From contig DCTJ01000018.1 of assembly GCA_002329545.1 (NCBI GenBank), forward strand, positions 1 to 13,007: a stretch of 13,007 nt of DNA, in the 5' to 3' direction. Position 1 is the stretch's first letter. Every line of letters begins with the position of its first letter. This DNA comes from Candidatus Omnitrophica bacterium UBA1443. GTDB taxonomy: Bacteria > Omnitrophota > Omnitrophia > Omnitrophales > Aquincolibacteriaceae. The position numbers and the translations under genes are program-made. Shown in pieces: positions 6,322 to 13,007 of this stretch. The notes beneath the pieces are model-generated. The model saw only the letters and a list, made by a program, of their open reading frames with translations. It was not told the DNA's origin and made no database searches.

Positions 6322-7059
6322 TTAATCCCGTTTGAATTCATCGACCTTTTCGGTAATCCTGCGGGAAAGCCCCTTGATCATTTGAGCCTCTCTCTCCCAA
6401 AGCCCGCTTCGCTTGATGAGATCTCTCGTCGTCTGCAAGATTCTGGGCAAAAGATTGGCGCCTCCTTCCCGATAACCAAGCGACCGGAGGGCCCCCGCAA
6501 AACACATCAAGGCCGATTCGACTTCCTTTTTTTTGAGGGGTTTCTCTTCGGCCCTGGATTCCCGGTTCGACAAATTCCTTTTCCCAAAAACTGAAAAGAG
6601 AATCACCATGACAGCTTGCGCAAGATTCAGGGACGGATAGGCGCAGCCCGTCGGAATAGTCATCCGGTAATCGCATAAACGAATATGCTCGTTGGAAAGA
6701 CCTTTGGATTCACAGCCGAAAACAATCCCGACGCTACCCTTCAGCGATTCCCTCCGGATTTTTCCGATCGCCCTGTCAAACGCAAGAAACGCGCCTCGCT
6801 CCTTACCGTATCGCCGTGTCGTTCCAATCAAAACGCTGACGTCGGCGGATGCGTCTTTTAAAGAGCGAAAAACTCTCGCCTTTTCCAGGATATCGCCGGC
6901 GGACATCGCCATTTTTCTTCCCTTGAACCGCCATCGTGCCGGGGGCGTCACAAGACGGAGTGATTCAAATCCCATATTCTTGATCGCCCGGGCCACGGCA
7001 CCGATATTGTCTGGGTTTTCGGGACAGACGAGAATGACAATGATATTCCGAACTTTCAT
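6322..7059 (-). CDS. trmJ: tRNA (cytidine/uridine-2'-O-)-methyltransferase TrmJ-like, SPOUT family
   Basis: 245 residues, the length of E. coli TrmJ, which 2'-O-methylates position 32 of the tRNA anticodon loop. The three SpoU/TrmH motifs are present: PDNIGAVARAIKNMG (16-30; Asn18, Arg24), IVFGCESKGLS (112-122; Glu117) and PSLNLAQAV (142-150; Asn145), which form the knotted S-adenosylmethionine site. TTRRYG (80-85) and the helical C-terminal extension (about 165-245) are typical of the TrmJ branch rather than TrmH or TrmL. Start ATG at 7059 lies 19 bases after the stop of the upstream secreted-protein gene and has no clear Shine-Dalgarno, which suggests translation coupled to that gene. The exact target base is inferred from the branch. 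Confidence 0.88.
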   Translation of the reverse strand: MKVRNIIVILVCPENPDNIGAVARAIKNMGFESLRLVTPPARWRFKGRKMAMSAGDILEKARVFRSLKDASADVSVLIGTTRRYGKERGAFLAFDRAIGKIRRESLKGSVGIVFGCESKGLSNEHIRLCDYRMTIPTGCAYPSLNLAQAVMVILFSVFGKRNLSNRESRAEEKPLKKKEVESALMCFAGALRSLGYREGGANLLPRILQTTRDLIKRSGLWEREAQMIKGLSRRITEKVDEFKRD

Positions 7060-7078
7060 GAAAGGGGTCTAGAGGCGT

Positions 7079-7453
7079 TCAGGCTTTTTCCCAGACATAA
7101 TCGGGCAAATCAAAAAAATGGGTAATTGGCCGTGGGTCTTTCGTCGCCCAAACATAGGTCGGAAGAACAAACATGTCATTCAGAGAAGACGTGGCCCTGA
7201 TGATCACGTTCGACACAAGACAGGGCGCGTATGTGAGGGGCCAGGTCTTCGGATGATGCTGTTTTTCATTCTGTCCGGTCCTCACGATTTCTCCGGGAAA
7301 TGTGAAAAAATTCTTCCACCCTCTTGCCATCACGACCTTAACGTTGTTTCCCTGCCGGAGGTCAGGGTCAGGCCCGGTGGATGTTTCCGAAGCCAGGCCC
7401 GGCCGACAAAAAATGATTCCCGTCAAGATCACCAACATCATTGTTTTTTTCAT
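7079..7453 (-). CDS. Small exported protein resembling TIGR04073 type
   Basis: 124 residues, function unknown. Residues 1-21 form a signal peptide (KK, hydrophobic core, GLA before Ser22). The mature part contains RGWKNFFTFPGEIV (44-57), which aligns without gaps to the blocks in the proteins at 2931 and 5047, and IIRATSSLND (84-93), which aligns to LRAGSGLVD of the 5047 protein. It ends in an aromatic-rich tail with DLPDYVWEKA. The ATG at 7453 follows GGGGAG, a strong ribosome binding site. It is the first gene of a likely unit with trmJ and pyrE, an odd pairing of an exported protein with RNA and nucleotide enzymes. The TIGR04073 link is from remembered family character and needs an HMM search. 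Confidence 0.7.
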   Translation of the reverse strand: MKKTMMLVILTGIIFCRPGLASETSTGPDPDLRQGNNVKVVMARGWKNFFTFPGEIVRTGQNEKQHHPKTWPLTYAPCLVSNVIIRATSSLNDMFVLPTYVWATKDPRPITHFFDLPDYVWEKA

Positions 7454-7515
7454 GGTCTCCCCTTTTCCCTTTTGGCATATTGAACTGATTAAATCACTTT
7501 TCCCCCGATAAATCC

Positions 7516-7543
7516 GAAAACCGCTTTACAACTAGAGGTTTTC
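7516..7543 (-). terminator. Weak hairpin downstream of rsmB
   Basis: GAAAACC (7516-7522) / GGTTTTC (7537-7543), a 7-bp stem with a 14-base loop in the 104-base gap between rsmB and the exported-protein gene. Only a GGATTT follows on the minus strand, so termination would be partial at best. Confidence 0.25.
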
Positions 7544-7557
7544 TCTGCCTCTTCTCT

Positions 7558-8850
7558 TTACTGCGTCTTTTCCATGATCGCCATGAAAAAACCATCGGTT
7601 CTGCTTTCGGGCGGCCACAGCCTGAAAAAGCTCTCTCCTGAAACACCACACGGCAGACACTTCATTTCAGGATGCGTCTCAAGGATTTTTTCAACCACTC
7701 GCTCGTTTTCCGCCGGTTCCAGAGAGCAGGTCGCGTAGTATAGTTTGCCGTTTTTCTTCAAGTATGGCAAAGCTTTTTCAATAATCTCCGTTTGTTCAGC
7801 GGGAAATTTTTGAAGCCACGATTCGTCCATTCTCCATTTCGCGTCCGGGTTTCGCGCCAATGTCCCGGTCCCCGAACAGGGAGCGTCCACCAAAATTTTG
7901 TCGAACCCTTTTTTTGTGACCGCCAGTTCGTTCACGCGATTCAAATCGGTCGGGAAAATGTTAAACGCCCCGGCCCGTTTGGCCCTCTTTTTCAATTCGT
8001 CAAGTTTATGGGCCCGGATGTCCGTCGCGACAATTCTTCCCCTGTTTTCCATCATCGCGGCCAGCAAAAGACTCTTCCCTCCCCCTCCCGCGCAAACATC
8101 CCAGATAAATTCTCCCGGTTTCGCCTCTGTCTTTTGACAAACAAGCTGGCTCCCCTCATCCTGGACCTCAAAGTGTCCTTCCCTGAAAGCGGGCATTTCA
8201 GGCACGTTGTTCCGTTCCGGAATCAGAAGGCCATAAGGGGATCGCTTCGCCGGTTCTGACGCAATGCCCGATTTTTGAAATAGCGCGATCAGTTTTTCTC
8301 GGCTTGTTTTAAGGGGATTGACTCGTATGGAAAGTAAAGGGCGGGAGAGAAAAAACTTCAGCAATCTTTCGGTTGGCTCCACCCCGTAACGCCCCGTCCA
8401 ACGCGTCACAAGCCAGAGCGGAAACGAGTAAACCGCGGCGAGTGTTTCTTCCGGAGAACTTGACACAAAATTCGGCGGAAGAACATGCTCCCGCAGGGAA
8501 GAATAAACGCCCTCCCCAAGACCAAGCTCCTCGAAAAGTGATTTGCTCACAAAACCCAGTTTAGCCGCGGCAAGGATACAAAAAAGCTCATCCTCGTCCC
8601 GTTCGACCCGGTTTTGCCGGGACAAGACCTCCCGAAGCCAAAGTTCGAGAAATGTTTTATGCCGGAAAGCGTTATAAATGGTCTCGGAGAGAAATTTGCG
8701 GTCACGGGATCCGATCTTTTTCCGGTTTTGAAAAAAAAAGCGACTCAGAAACCGGTCCGCTGGCATTGTCGCTTTTTTTGCCATGCTCCAAAGAGATCTT
8801 GCCGTCCGGAGCCGAGCCCCGATAATCCTGCTATCTTCTTGCGCCTGCAT
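7558..8850 (-). CDS. rsmB: 16S rRNA (cytosine-5-)-methyltransferase, RsmB/NOL1/Nop2 family
   Basis: 430 residues; E. coli RsmB, which methylates C967 of 16S rRNA, is 429. An N-terminal NusB-like helical domain (about 15-125) supports RsmB rather than RsmF. The methyltransferase domain follows: VQDEGSQLV (229-237), the S-adenosylmethionine loop DVCAGGGGKSLLLAA (251-265), DIR (277-279), VDAPCSGTGTLARNPD (321-336, Cys325) and YATCSLEPAENE (372-383), with the catalytic nucleophile Cys375. The ATG at 8850 has no good Shine-Dalgarno. A minus-strand TTGACC at 8896-8891 could be a -35 box, but no good -10 follows. It stands alone between two gaps. Confidence 0.92.
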   Translation of the reverse strand: MQAQEDSRIIGARLRTARSLWSMAKKATMPADRFLSRFFFQNRKKIGSRDRKFLSETIYNAFRHKTFLELWLREVLSRQNRVERDEDELFCILAAAKLGFVSKSLFEELGLGEGVYSSLREHVLPPNFVSSSPEETLAAVYSFPLWLVTRWTGRYGVEPTERLLKFFLSRPLLSIRVNPLKTSREKLIALFQKSGIASEPAKRSPYGLLIPERNNVPEMPAFREGHFEVQDEGSQLVCQKTEAKPGEFIWDVCAGGGGKSLLLAAMMENRGRIVATDIRAHKLDELKKRAKRAGAFNIFPTDLNRVNELAVTKKGFDKILVDAPCSGTGTLARNPDAKWRMDESWLQKFPAEQTEIIEKALPYLKKNGKLYYATCSLEPAENERVVEKILETHPEMKCLPCGVSGESFFRLWPPESRTDGFFMAIMEKTQ

Positions 8851-8966
8851 AGGGATTATTTTCCCCGTCCTATCAATAATTTTTTAACCTGGTCAAGACA
8901 ACGGGAGTTTTTCCCGTTCCAGCTCCGGAGACACCTTCCTCACGGAGCTTCGGACCCACAAACCAA

Positions 8967-9027
8967 AAAGGCCTGATCCGCCCAAAACAACGAATGAACA
9001 ACCCTTCGTCGGGACGATCAGGCCTTT
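8967..9027 (-). terminator. Long-loop hairpin terminator after the small exported-protein gene
   Basis: AAAGGCCTGATC (8967-8978) and GATCAGGCCTTT (9016-9027) are perfect 12-base complements around a 37-base loop that holds a further ACGAA/TTCGT pair (8990-8994, 9005-9009). On the minus strand the stem runs into TTTTT, so it can terminate the gene ending at 9062. It lies in the 211-base gap upstream of rsmB; nothing else definite was seen there. Confidence 0.6.
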
Positions 9028-9061
9028 CAGGAGATCTACGGGTCTGACTAAAAACTTTTTC

Positions 9062-9493
9062 TTATTCGCCCGCGCTCAAAATGCGCTGACGGATATCGGA
9101 CTCTCTGGCAAACCGGTTTTGTCTGGAAACATCCAGAGTCCTCTGAGCTTCCATCATTTGCCCTTCCAGATAGGGGTCCTGGCCCTTCCGTTTCGCCGAC
9201 ACATAGGCGTCCGTCGCGGACCAAAGGTGGTTGGCAAGTAGCGGCCCAACACCGGCCCAAACAATGGCGCCTCCGGGGACAAAGCCCAGGATAATGGTCG
9301 TGGTGATCGCGGCGACCTCAATCCCCATCATAATCTTGGATTTAGTGGTCCCGAACTCATCGTTCATGACCTGTCCGGAGGGAGGCAGTAAAAGCGACGC
9401 CCCGAATTCTTTGGCTCCCTTGGCAAACGCCGAAGGGGTCACAAACATGGTGGCTAGAAATAATATCATCACACAAGCAAGGGTCTTCTTCAT
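9062..9493 (-). CDS. Small exported or membrane protein of unknown function
   Basis: 143 residues. Residues 1-24 are a signal peptide (KK, hydrophobic run, SAFA before Lys25). Next come LLPPSGQVMN (35-44), a long hydrophobic stretch (about 55-87) with a GFVPGG turn at 70-75 that could form one or two membrane segments, the polar motif SATDAYVSA (92-100), and a charged, probably helical tail (103-143). An LLPxxGQ...N start, hydrophobic core and DAY end resemble DUF5683/P13-like small membrane proteins; this is a loose resemblance. The ATG at 9493 follows AAGGAG at 8-base spacing; the same frame is open to 9703 but that part overlaps the end of pepA and follows no ribosome site. It lies 122 bases downstream of pepA. 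Confidence 0.8.
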   Translation of the reverse strand: MKKTLACVMILFLATMFVTPSAFAKGAKEFGASLLLPPSGQVMNDEFGTTKSKIMMGIEVAAITTTIILGFVPGGAIVWAGVGPLLANHLWSATDAYVSAKRKGQDPYLEGQMMEAQRTLDVSRQNRFARESDIRQRILSAGE

Positions 9494-9546
9494 GGTCAGT
9501 CTCCTTAAATTAAAACACGCTCCAGCCTCCAAGTTAACGGCTTGAA

Positions 9547-9570
9547 GGGGAAAAAACTTTAAACTTCCCC
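9547..9570. terminator. Possible weak hairpin downstream of pepA
   Basis: GGGGAA (9547-9552) / TTCCCC (9565-9570), a 6-bp stem with a 12-base loop, mostly A and T, in the 122-base gap between pepA and the gene at 9062. No clean T-run follows on the minus strand. Confidence 0.2.
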
Positions 9571-9615
9571 CACTCAAAAACAAACCGGTTTTGAAGGTTG
9601 GCGTTTTTTTATAGA

Positions 9616-11136
9616 TTACACGCTGAGATAGTTTTCGCGGTTCCAGTTTGAAAGAAGCTCGGCAAAAAGTCTGACCCCAAATCCTGTCGCTCCCTTGGGA
9701 CAATCGTAACGGTTTTTGGCCGTATAAGCCGTTCCCGCGATATCAAGATGGATCCACGGAACTTTGGCCGGAACAAACTCTTTGAGAAACATCGTCGCCG
9801 TAATCGTCCCCGCGTAACCATCACCGGTATTATTAATGTCGGAATGATTCCCCTTGATCGCGTCCGCGTAATCATCCCAAAGAGGAAGTTGCCAGCAACG
9901 CTCTCCGGTTTTTTCTCCGGCTTCGCGTATCACATCGATCAGCTTCTGGTCCGTTCCAAGAATTGCGCACGCCTTGTCACCGAACGTGTAATGGCAAAGT
10001 CCCGTAAGCGTCGCCGCGTCAATGATGGCTACCGGCTTGAACTTCTCGCAATACGAAAGCGCGTCCGCGAGGATGAGCCGGCCTTCGGCGTCCGTGTTGA
10101 CCACCTCCACGGTTTTCCCGTTATACATCCTGATGATGTCACCGGGCCGTTGAGGATCATTCGCCACATTATTTTCCACGCATGGCGCAAGCCCGACCAC
10201 GTGAAGCGGCAACTTCAGGTCCGCAAGAAGTCCCAGGGTCGCGATAACGGCAATGGCGCCCGATTTATCAAACTTCATTTCTTCCATCCCTTTAGACGGC
10301 TTGATCGAGATCCCTCCCGTATCGAACGTCACGCCTTTTCCGACCAGACAGACCGTTCCCTTCGCTTTATGCTCTTCCCCATGTTCCAGAATAATCAGCG
10401 CCGGAGGGGTCACGCTTCCCTGGTTAACCGCCAGAAGACCGTTCATCCCGAGTTTTTTCAGTTCGGGAAGACCGAGAACCGTACACTTTAATCCCTTTTC
10501 TTTCGCGAGGCTTCTGGATTCCTCAATCAGCCGGGAAGAGTTCATGACGTTGCCCGGCTCGTTGTTAAGGTCACGGGCGTAAGCGACGCTCTTCGCGATC
10601 ATTTCAGCCCGGCTGACAACCGGCTTCAGCTCTTTCAAAGCTTTCTGATCGTCAAAAACCAGCTCCATGGTTTCCGGAAACTTCGGAAGCTCGTCTTTTT
10701 TCTTCGTCTTGTAACGGAAAAATCGGTATGCCGCGAGGCCTGCAAGTTCCGTAAAAATCGCGGCAACATCTCGCGCTTCCAGAGCGCCGCCCAAAAAAGT
10801 GTCCGCCATCACGCGGATCTTCGAGGCTTTTCGCACGCTCGCGATCTCAATGATTTTCCCGGCAATCTTGCGGAGAGTGACCGCCTTCAAATCCTTTTTA
10901 TCACCGAGGCCGATCGCGATGACTTCCGAAGCGCGCCGATAAGACGTCTGGAATGAAGCGAAAACTTCCTGGGATTTTCCGGAAAATCGTCCCTTCTTCG
11001 CGGCAGCCTCCAGGATCCTGGCGAACAAGGGTTCTGTTTTTTTTATGGCCCCAGGCTTTTTTTCATCTTTAAAAACGCCCACAAAAAGGATGTCCGTTTT
11101 GGCGTTACCTTGTTTGGAAACGAGAACTGTTTTCAT
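9616..11136 (-). CDS. pepA: Leucyl (cytosol) aminopeptidase, peptidase family M17
   Basis: 506 residues; E. coli PepA is 503. Removes N-terminal residues from peptides as a two-metal cytoplasmic hexamer. The catalytic C-domain has GKGVTFDTGGISIKP (266-280; metal ligands Lys267 and Asp272, catalytic Lys279), MKFDKSGA (287-294; Asp290) and the family signature NTDAEGRL (347-354; Asp349, Glu351, catalytic Arg353). The N-terminal about 170 residues are the more variable macro-like domain that in E. coli also binds DNA; that activity cannot be judged here. The ATG at 11136 has GGAGG seven bases upstream. It starts 17 bases after the TSUP permease stop codon and is the probable last gene of the cysE-rnhA-TSUP-pepA unit. 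Confidence 0.96.
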   Translation of the reverse strand: MKTVLVSKQGNAKTDILFVGVFKDEKKPGAIKKTEPLFARILEAAAKKGRFSGKSQEVFASFQTSYRRASEVIAIGLGDKKDLKAVTLRKIAGKIIEIASVRKASKIRVMADTFLGGALEARDVAAIFTELAGLAAYRFFRYKTKKKDELPKFPETMELVFDDQKALKELKPVVSRAEMIAKSVAYARDLNNEPGNVMNSSRLIEESRSLAKEKGLKCTVLGLPELKKLGMNGLLAVNQGSVTPPALIILEHGEEHKAKGTVCLVGKGVTFDTGGISIKPSKGMEEMKFDKSGAIAVIATLGLLADLKLPLHVVGLAPCVENNVANDPQRPGDIIRMYNGKTVEVVNTDAEGRLILADALSYCEKFKPVAIIDAATLTGLCHYTFGDKACAILGTDQKLIDVIREAGEKTGERCWQLPLWDDYADAIKGNHSDINNTGDGYAGTITATMFLKEFVPAKVPWIHLDIAGTAYTAKNRYDCPKGATGFGVRLFAELLSNWNRENYLSV

Positions 11137-11153
11137 TGAAAACCTCCGGAAAG

Positions 11154-11507
11154 TTATTTGGTAAAGAAAAGTTTAATGGCCATGACCACAAGAAACACTG
11201 AAAAAATTTTTCTAAGAATTGCCGGGTCCGCATTCACCGAAATTTTCGTGCCTACCCACACGCCCGCAATGCTGAAGATCCCCATCAAAAGCGCCATCTT
11301 CACGTCAACCATGCCGGCTTTATGATGGAAAAAAGCGCCGAAAGCTCCCGTAAAAACAATCACAAAAAGCGACGTCCCGACCGCCCGGTGGGTGTCCATT
11401 CCTTTCAGCATCACCATAAGAGGCAGATAAATCACGCCGCCGCCAACCCCGAGAAGTCCTCCCGTGAACCCGCCCATCAACCCAATCCCCGCCGTCACCC
11501 AATCCAT
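11154..11507 (-). CDS. Half-size TSUP (TauE/SafE) family membrane permease
   Basis: 117 residues, very hydrophobic, with about four membrane segments. The glycine-rich start GGFTGGLLGVGGGVIYLPLMV (12-32) is the hallmark of one TauE/SafE repeat, and HRAVGTSLFVIVFTGAFGA (40-58) is the usual second part. Full-length TSUP proteins are about 250 residues with two such repeats. This one has a single repeat and ends with its own stop codon, so it may work as a dimer. Family members move sulfite, sulfonates, thiosulfate or other anions; the substrate here is unknown. It starts 4 bases after the rnhA stop with no clear Shine-Dalgarno, implying translational coupling. The presence of cysE in the same unit makes a sulfur compound a reasonable guess only. 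Confidence 0.85.
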   Translation of the reverse strand: MDWVTAGIGLMGGFTGGLLGVGGGVIYLPLMVMLKGMDTHRAVGTSLFVIVFTGAFGAFFHHKAGMVDVKMALLMGIFSIAGVWVGTKISVNADPAILRKIFSVFLVVMAIKLFFTK

Positions 11508-11511
11508 AAAA

Positions 11512-11952
11512 TCAACAACCCGCCTTATTCAACGCGATATTAACGAGTTTATCGACGTATCTTATTTTTTCATGCTCCCGCGGAACGTGAAAGTAGGTCA
11601 CCCGTTTGAATTTTTTTTCTTTTTCTTTTACGTCCGCGAACAGCGGGCGCAAATGCTCCGCTTTCAGTTTATAAATTCCGGAAAGTTGGCGTGCCACAAG
11701 TTCGCTGTCCAGAAAATAATCTATTTCCACGCCTTTCAGTTCCGCCGCGAGTGTGAGCCCCCGAAGAACCGCCGTATACTCGGCGACATTATTTGTCGTC
11801 TCGCCAATCACTTCGCTGTGATCTCCCAACTTATGGCCTTGCTCGTCACATACCAGAACGCCAACAGCGGCGGGGCCCGGATTCCCCCTGGCTCCGCCGT
11901 CAGAATAAACGATCAGTTTTGAACGCGATTTTAATCCGGAAGCTCCGCTCAT
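11512..11952 (-). CDS. rnhA: Ribonuclease HI
   Basis: 146 residues. Cuts the RNA strand of RNA-DNA hybrids. Catalytic acids are visible: Asp18 in YSDGGARGNPGPAA (16-29), Glu58 in NNVAEYTA (54-61), Asp82 in FLDSELVARQLSG (80-92) and Asp134 in YVDKLVN (132-138). VPREHEK (123-129) replaces the usual VPRExNK. The form without a basic-protrusion helix resembles the archaeal/Gram-positive RNase HI branch rather than the E. coli form. No good Shine-Dalgarno precedes the ATG at 11952; a short GGGATCTTCCC palindrome is there instead. It lies 39 bases after cysE and 4 bases before the permease gene. Confidence 0.92.
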   Translation of the reverse strand: MSGASGLKSRSKLIVYSDGGARGNPGPAAVGVLVCDEQGHKLGDHSEVIGETTNNVAEYTAVLRGLTLAAELKGVEIDYFLDSELVARQLSGIYKLKAEHLRPLFADVKEKEKKFKRVTYFHVPREHEKIRYVDKLVNIALNKAGC

Positions 11953-11991
11953 ATCAGGGAAGATCCCAGGCGCGACGCGCAGCGTAATCGG

Positions 11992-12690
11992 TTAGCCATC
12001 TTTTTCGCCGCTGGTTGATTGTTGACCGCTCCGTGTGCCTTTGTGCTGGGCCTCAATCTGATCGACTTCTTTCTGGAGCGCGCGAAGACGGTTTTTCAGT
12101 TCCTTCACCGGATCCGGAAGATCGCCGTGCTCCAGATCAATTTCTTCGGGTTTCTTTCCGTCAATCCGGACGATCTCTCCCGGAACGCCAACAACGGTGC
12201 AGTAATCAGGAACGGAATGGATCACGACGGAGCCTCCGCCAACTTTGACGTGGTTCCCGATCCGGATATTACCAAGTATCTTTGCTCCGACGCCAACCAC
12301 CACATTATGGCCGAGGGTCGGATGCCGTTTTCCGCGCTCTTTTCCCGTACCGCCAAGCGTCACCCCCTGATAGATAGTGACATTGTTACCGATGATCGTC
12401 GTCTCACCGATAACAACTCCCATGCCGTGATCGATAAAAAATCCCGGGGCAATCTGCGCCCCCGGATGAATTTCAACGCCTGTCAGAAATCTCGCGAGCT
12501 GGGAAATGAACCGGGGGATAAAAGGGATCCTGAGTTTGTGAAGCACGTTCGCGAACCGGTAAAAAAGCACCGCGTGAAATCCCGAGTAAAGAAAGACAAC
12601 TTCCAGAATTCCGAGAGGCGTTCGCGCGGCCGGGTCCCGGTCAAAGCAGGCTTTGAAATCGCGGTAGATGGCGTAAAAAGGGTTTGTCAT
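11992..12690 (-). CDS. cysE: Serine O-acetyltransferase, short type
   Basis: Acetylates serine with acetyl-CoA, the first step of cysteine synthesis. 232 residues from the ATG at 12690; an in-frame ATG at 12702 lies inside the predicted -10 box and is less likely. Order: a short N-terminal helical domain (1 to about 70) with FERDP-like FDRDPAAR, then a left-handed beta helix of hexapeptide repeats with GVEIHPGAQI, FFIDHGMGVVIGET (catalytic Asp-His), the loop GVTLGGTGKERGKRHPTLG and GGGSVVIHSVP. The C-terminal 45 residues hold a heptad-like charged helix (ELKNRLRALQKEVDQIEAQ) and a polar tail ending in Gly rather than the Ile that binds CysK in enterobacteria. First gene of the probable cysE-rnhA-TSUP-pepA unit. 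Confidence 0.93.
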   Translation of the reverse strand: MTNPFYAIYRDFKACFDRDPAARTPLGILEVVFLYSGFHAVLFYRFANVLHKLRIPFIPRFISQLARFLTGVEIHPGAQIAPGFFIDHGMGVVIGETTIIGNNVTIYQGVTLGGTGKERGKRHPTLGHNVVVGVGAKILGNIRIGNHVKVGGGSVVIHSVPDYCTVVGVPGEIVRIDGKKPEEIDLEHGDLPDPVKELKNRLRALQKEVDQIEAQHKGTRSGQQSTSGEKDG

Positions 12691-12700
12691 GATGGCGATC

Positions 12701-12729
12701 ATTGTAAAACATAACGGTGGGTTTATCTA
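12701..12729 (-). promoter_or_regulatory. Promoter of the cysE unit, nearly leaderless
   Basis: On the minus strand TAGATA (12729-12724), 17-base spacer, TACAAT (12706-12701). The expected start is about 12693, three bases before the ATG at 12690. No Shine-Dalgarno precedes either candidate ATG. Confidence 0.4.
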
Positions 12730-12825
12730 CGATTTAGTAAGGATTTCAGGGGTTACCACGTAAGGAGTACGGCGAAAACTATCGTTCCGTGCGCTGAGTG
12801 TCCGTACACCGTATTCGATTTTCGG

Positions 12826-13007
12826 TCAAACCGAAAAACGAAAAAGCATGGTGTCGCCGTCCCGGACCTGGTAGTCTTTCCCCTCAATCCTCAAAAGACC
12901 CTTTTCCTTCACGGCCGCGGGGGTTTTATACTGAAGCAAATCTTCACAGCGCATCACCTCCGCGCGAATGAACCCGCGCTCAAAATCCGAGTGGATCACG
13001 CCCGCGG
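12826..13007 (-). CDS. ychF: YchF-type ATPase/GTPase, C-terminal TGS domain (5' part outside window)
   Basis: Only the last 59 residues are present. They match the C-terminal TGS end of YchF/OLA1, a ribosome-associated P-loop ATPase of the Obg group: AGVIHSDFERGFIRAEV (1-17), a cysteine and EDLL (20-24), then GKDYQVRDGDTMLFRFSV (42-59) followed by the stop codon. The nucleotide-binding domain, needed to confirm NKxE specificity, lies beyond the right edge. It ends 136 bases upstream of the cysE ATG on the same strand. That gap holds the cysE promoter and the short inverted pair GTACGG (12767-12772) / CCGTAC (12802-12807), with no clear terminator. Confidence 0.9.
   Translation of the reverse strand, partial: AGVIHSDFERGFIRAEVMRCEDLLQYKTPAAVKEKGLLRIEGKDYQVRDGDTMLFRFSV

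Noticed and set aside
9494..9703. N-terminal extension of the small exported protein to 9703
   Set aside because: It would overlap the end of pepA and bury the signal peptide; the ATG at 9493 has a strong AAGGAG site.
9748..10491. 247-codon plus-strand open frame
   Set aside because: Lies entirely opposite pepA, whose catalytic motifs are intact; composition is that of a shadow frame.
12019..12714. 231-codon plus-strand open frame
   Set aside because: Opposite cysE over its full length; no independent support.
12703..12825. tRNA or small RNA in the gap between cysE and ychF
   Set aside because: No cloverleaf or stable terminator-like fold was found; only a 6-base inverted pair.

Overview
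The window carries ordinary bacterial housekeeping genes, interspersed with small secreted proteins of unknown function. Base composition is near 50% GC, except for one sharply AT-rich gap at about 4755-5046. No rRNA, tRNA, CRISPR array, transposase or prophage gene was seen. The gene content suggests a Candidatus Omnitrophota-like or other PVC-group bacterium: an isocitrate dehydrogenase next to an LDH-like malate dehydrogenase, a lone MerR/excisionase-type HTH protein, and several short exported proteins resembling the exosortase-associated TIGR04073 type. This placement is inference from gene style only.

Layout. 1-1883 (minus): an isocitrate dehydrogenase-malate dehydrogenase pair of the TCA cycle; mdh runs off the left edge. 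1884-2084: divergent control region with a good promoter for an inositol-phosphatase-family gene (2085-2876, plus), which ends at a strong hairpin. 2931-3326 (minus): a TIGR04073-like protein without a visible signal peptide. 3397-4473 (plus): mutY, probably leaderless. 4536-4754 (minus): a 72-residue HTH protein, divergent across an AT-rich, repeat-bearing control region from a secreted 195-residue protein (5047-5634, plus). A bidirectional terminator separates that gene from pyrE (minus).

5706-8850 (all minus): rsmB, a third secreted TIGR04073-like gene, trmJ and pyrE; the last three are close enough to form one transcription unit. 8851-9061: a non-coding gap with a long hairpin. 9062-12690 (all minus): cysE, rnhA, a half-size TSUP permease gene and pepA, tightly packed and probably one operon, followed by a small exported protein with membrane segments. 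The right edge holds the 3' end of ychF.

Together the genes cover carbon metabolism (idh, mdh), pyrimidine and cysteine synthesis (pyrE, cysE), peptide recycling (pepA), RNA modification (trmJ, rsmB), and DNA/RNA quality control (mutY, rnhA). The least explained parts are the three related small exported proteins within 4.5 kb, the HTH gene with its AT-rich control region, and genes whose start codon lies 7-10 bases after a promoter -10 box with no Shine-Dalgarno. I did not find a clearly new multi-gene system.
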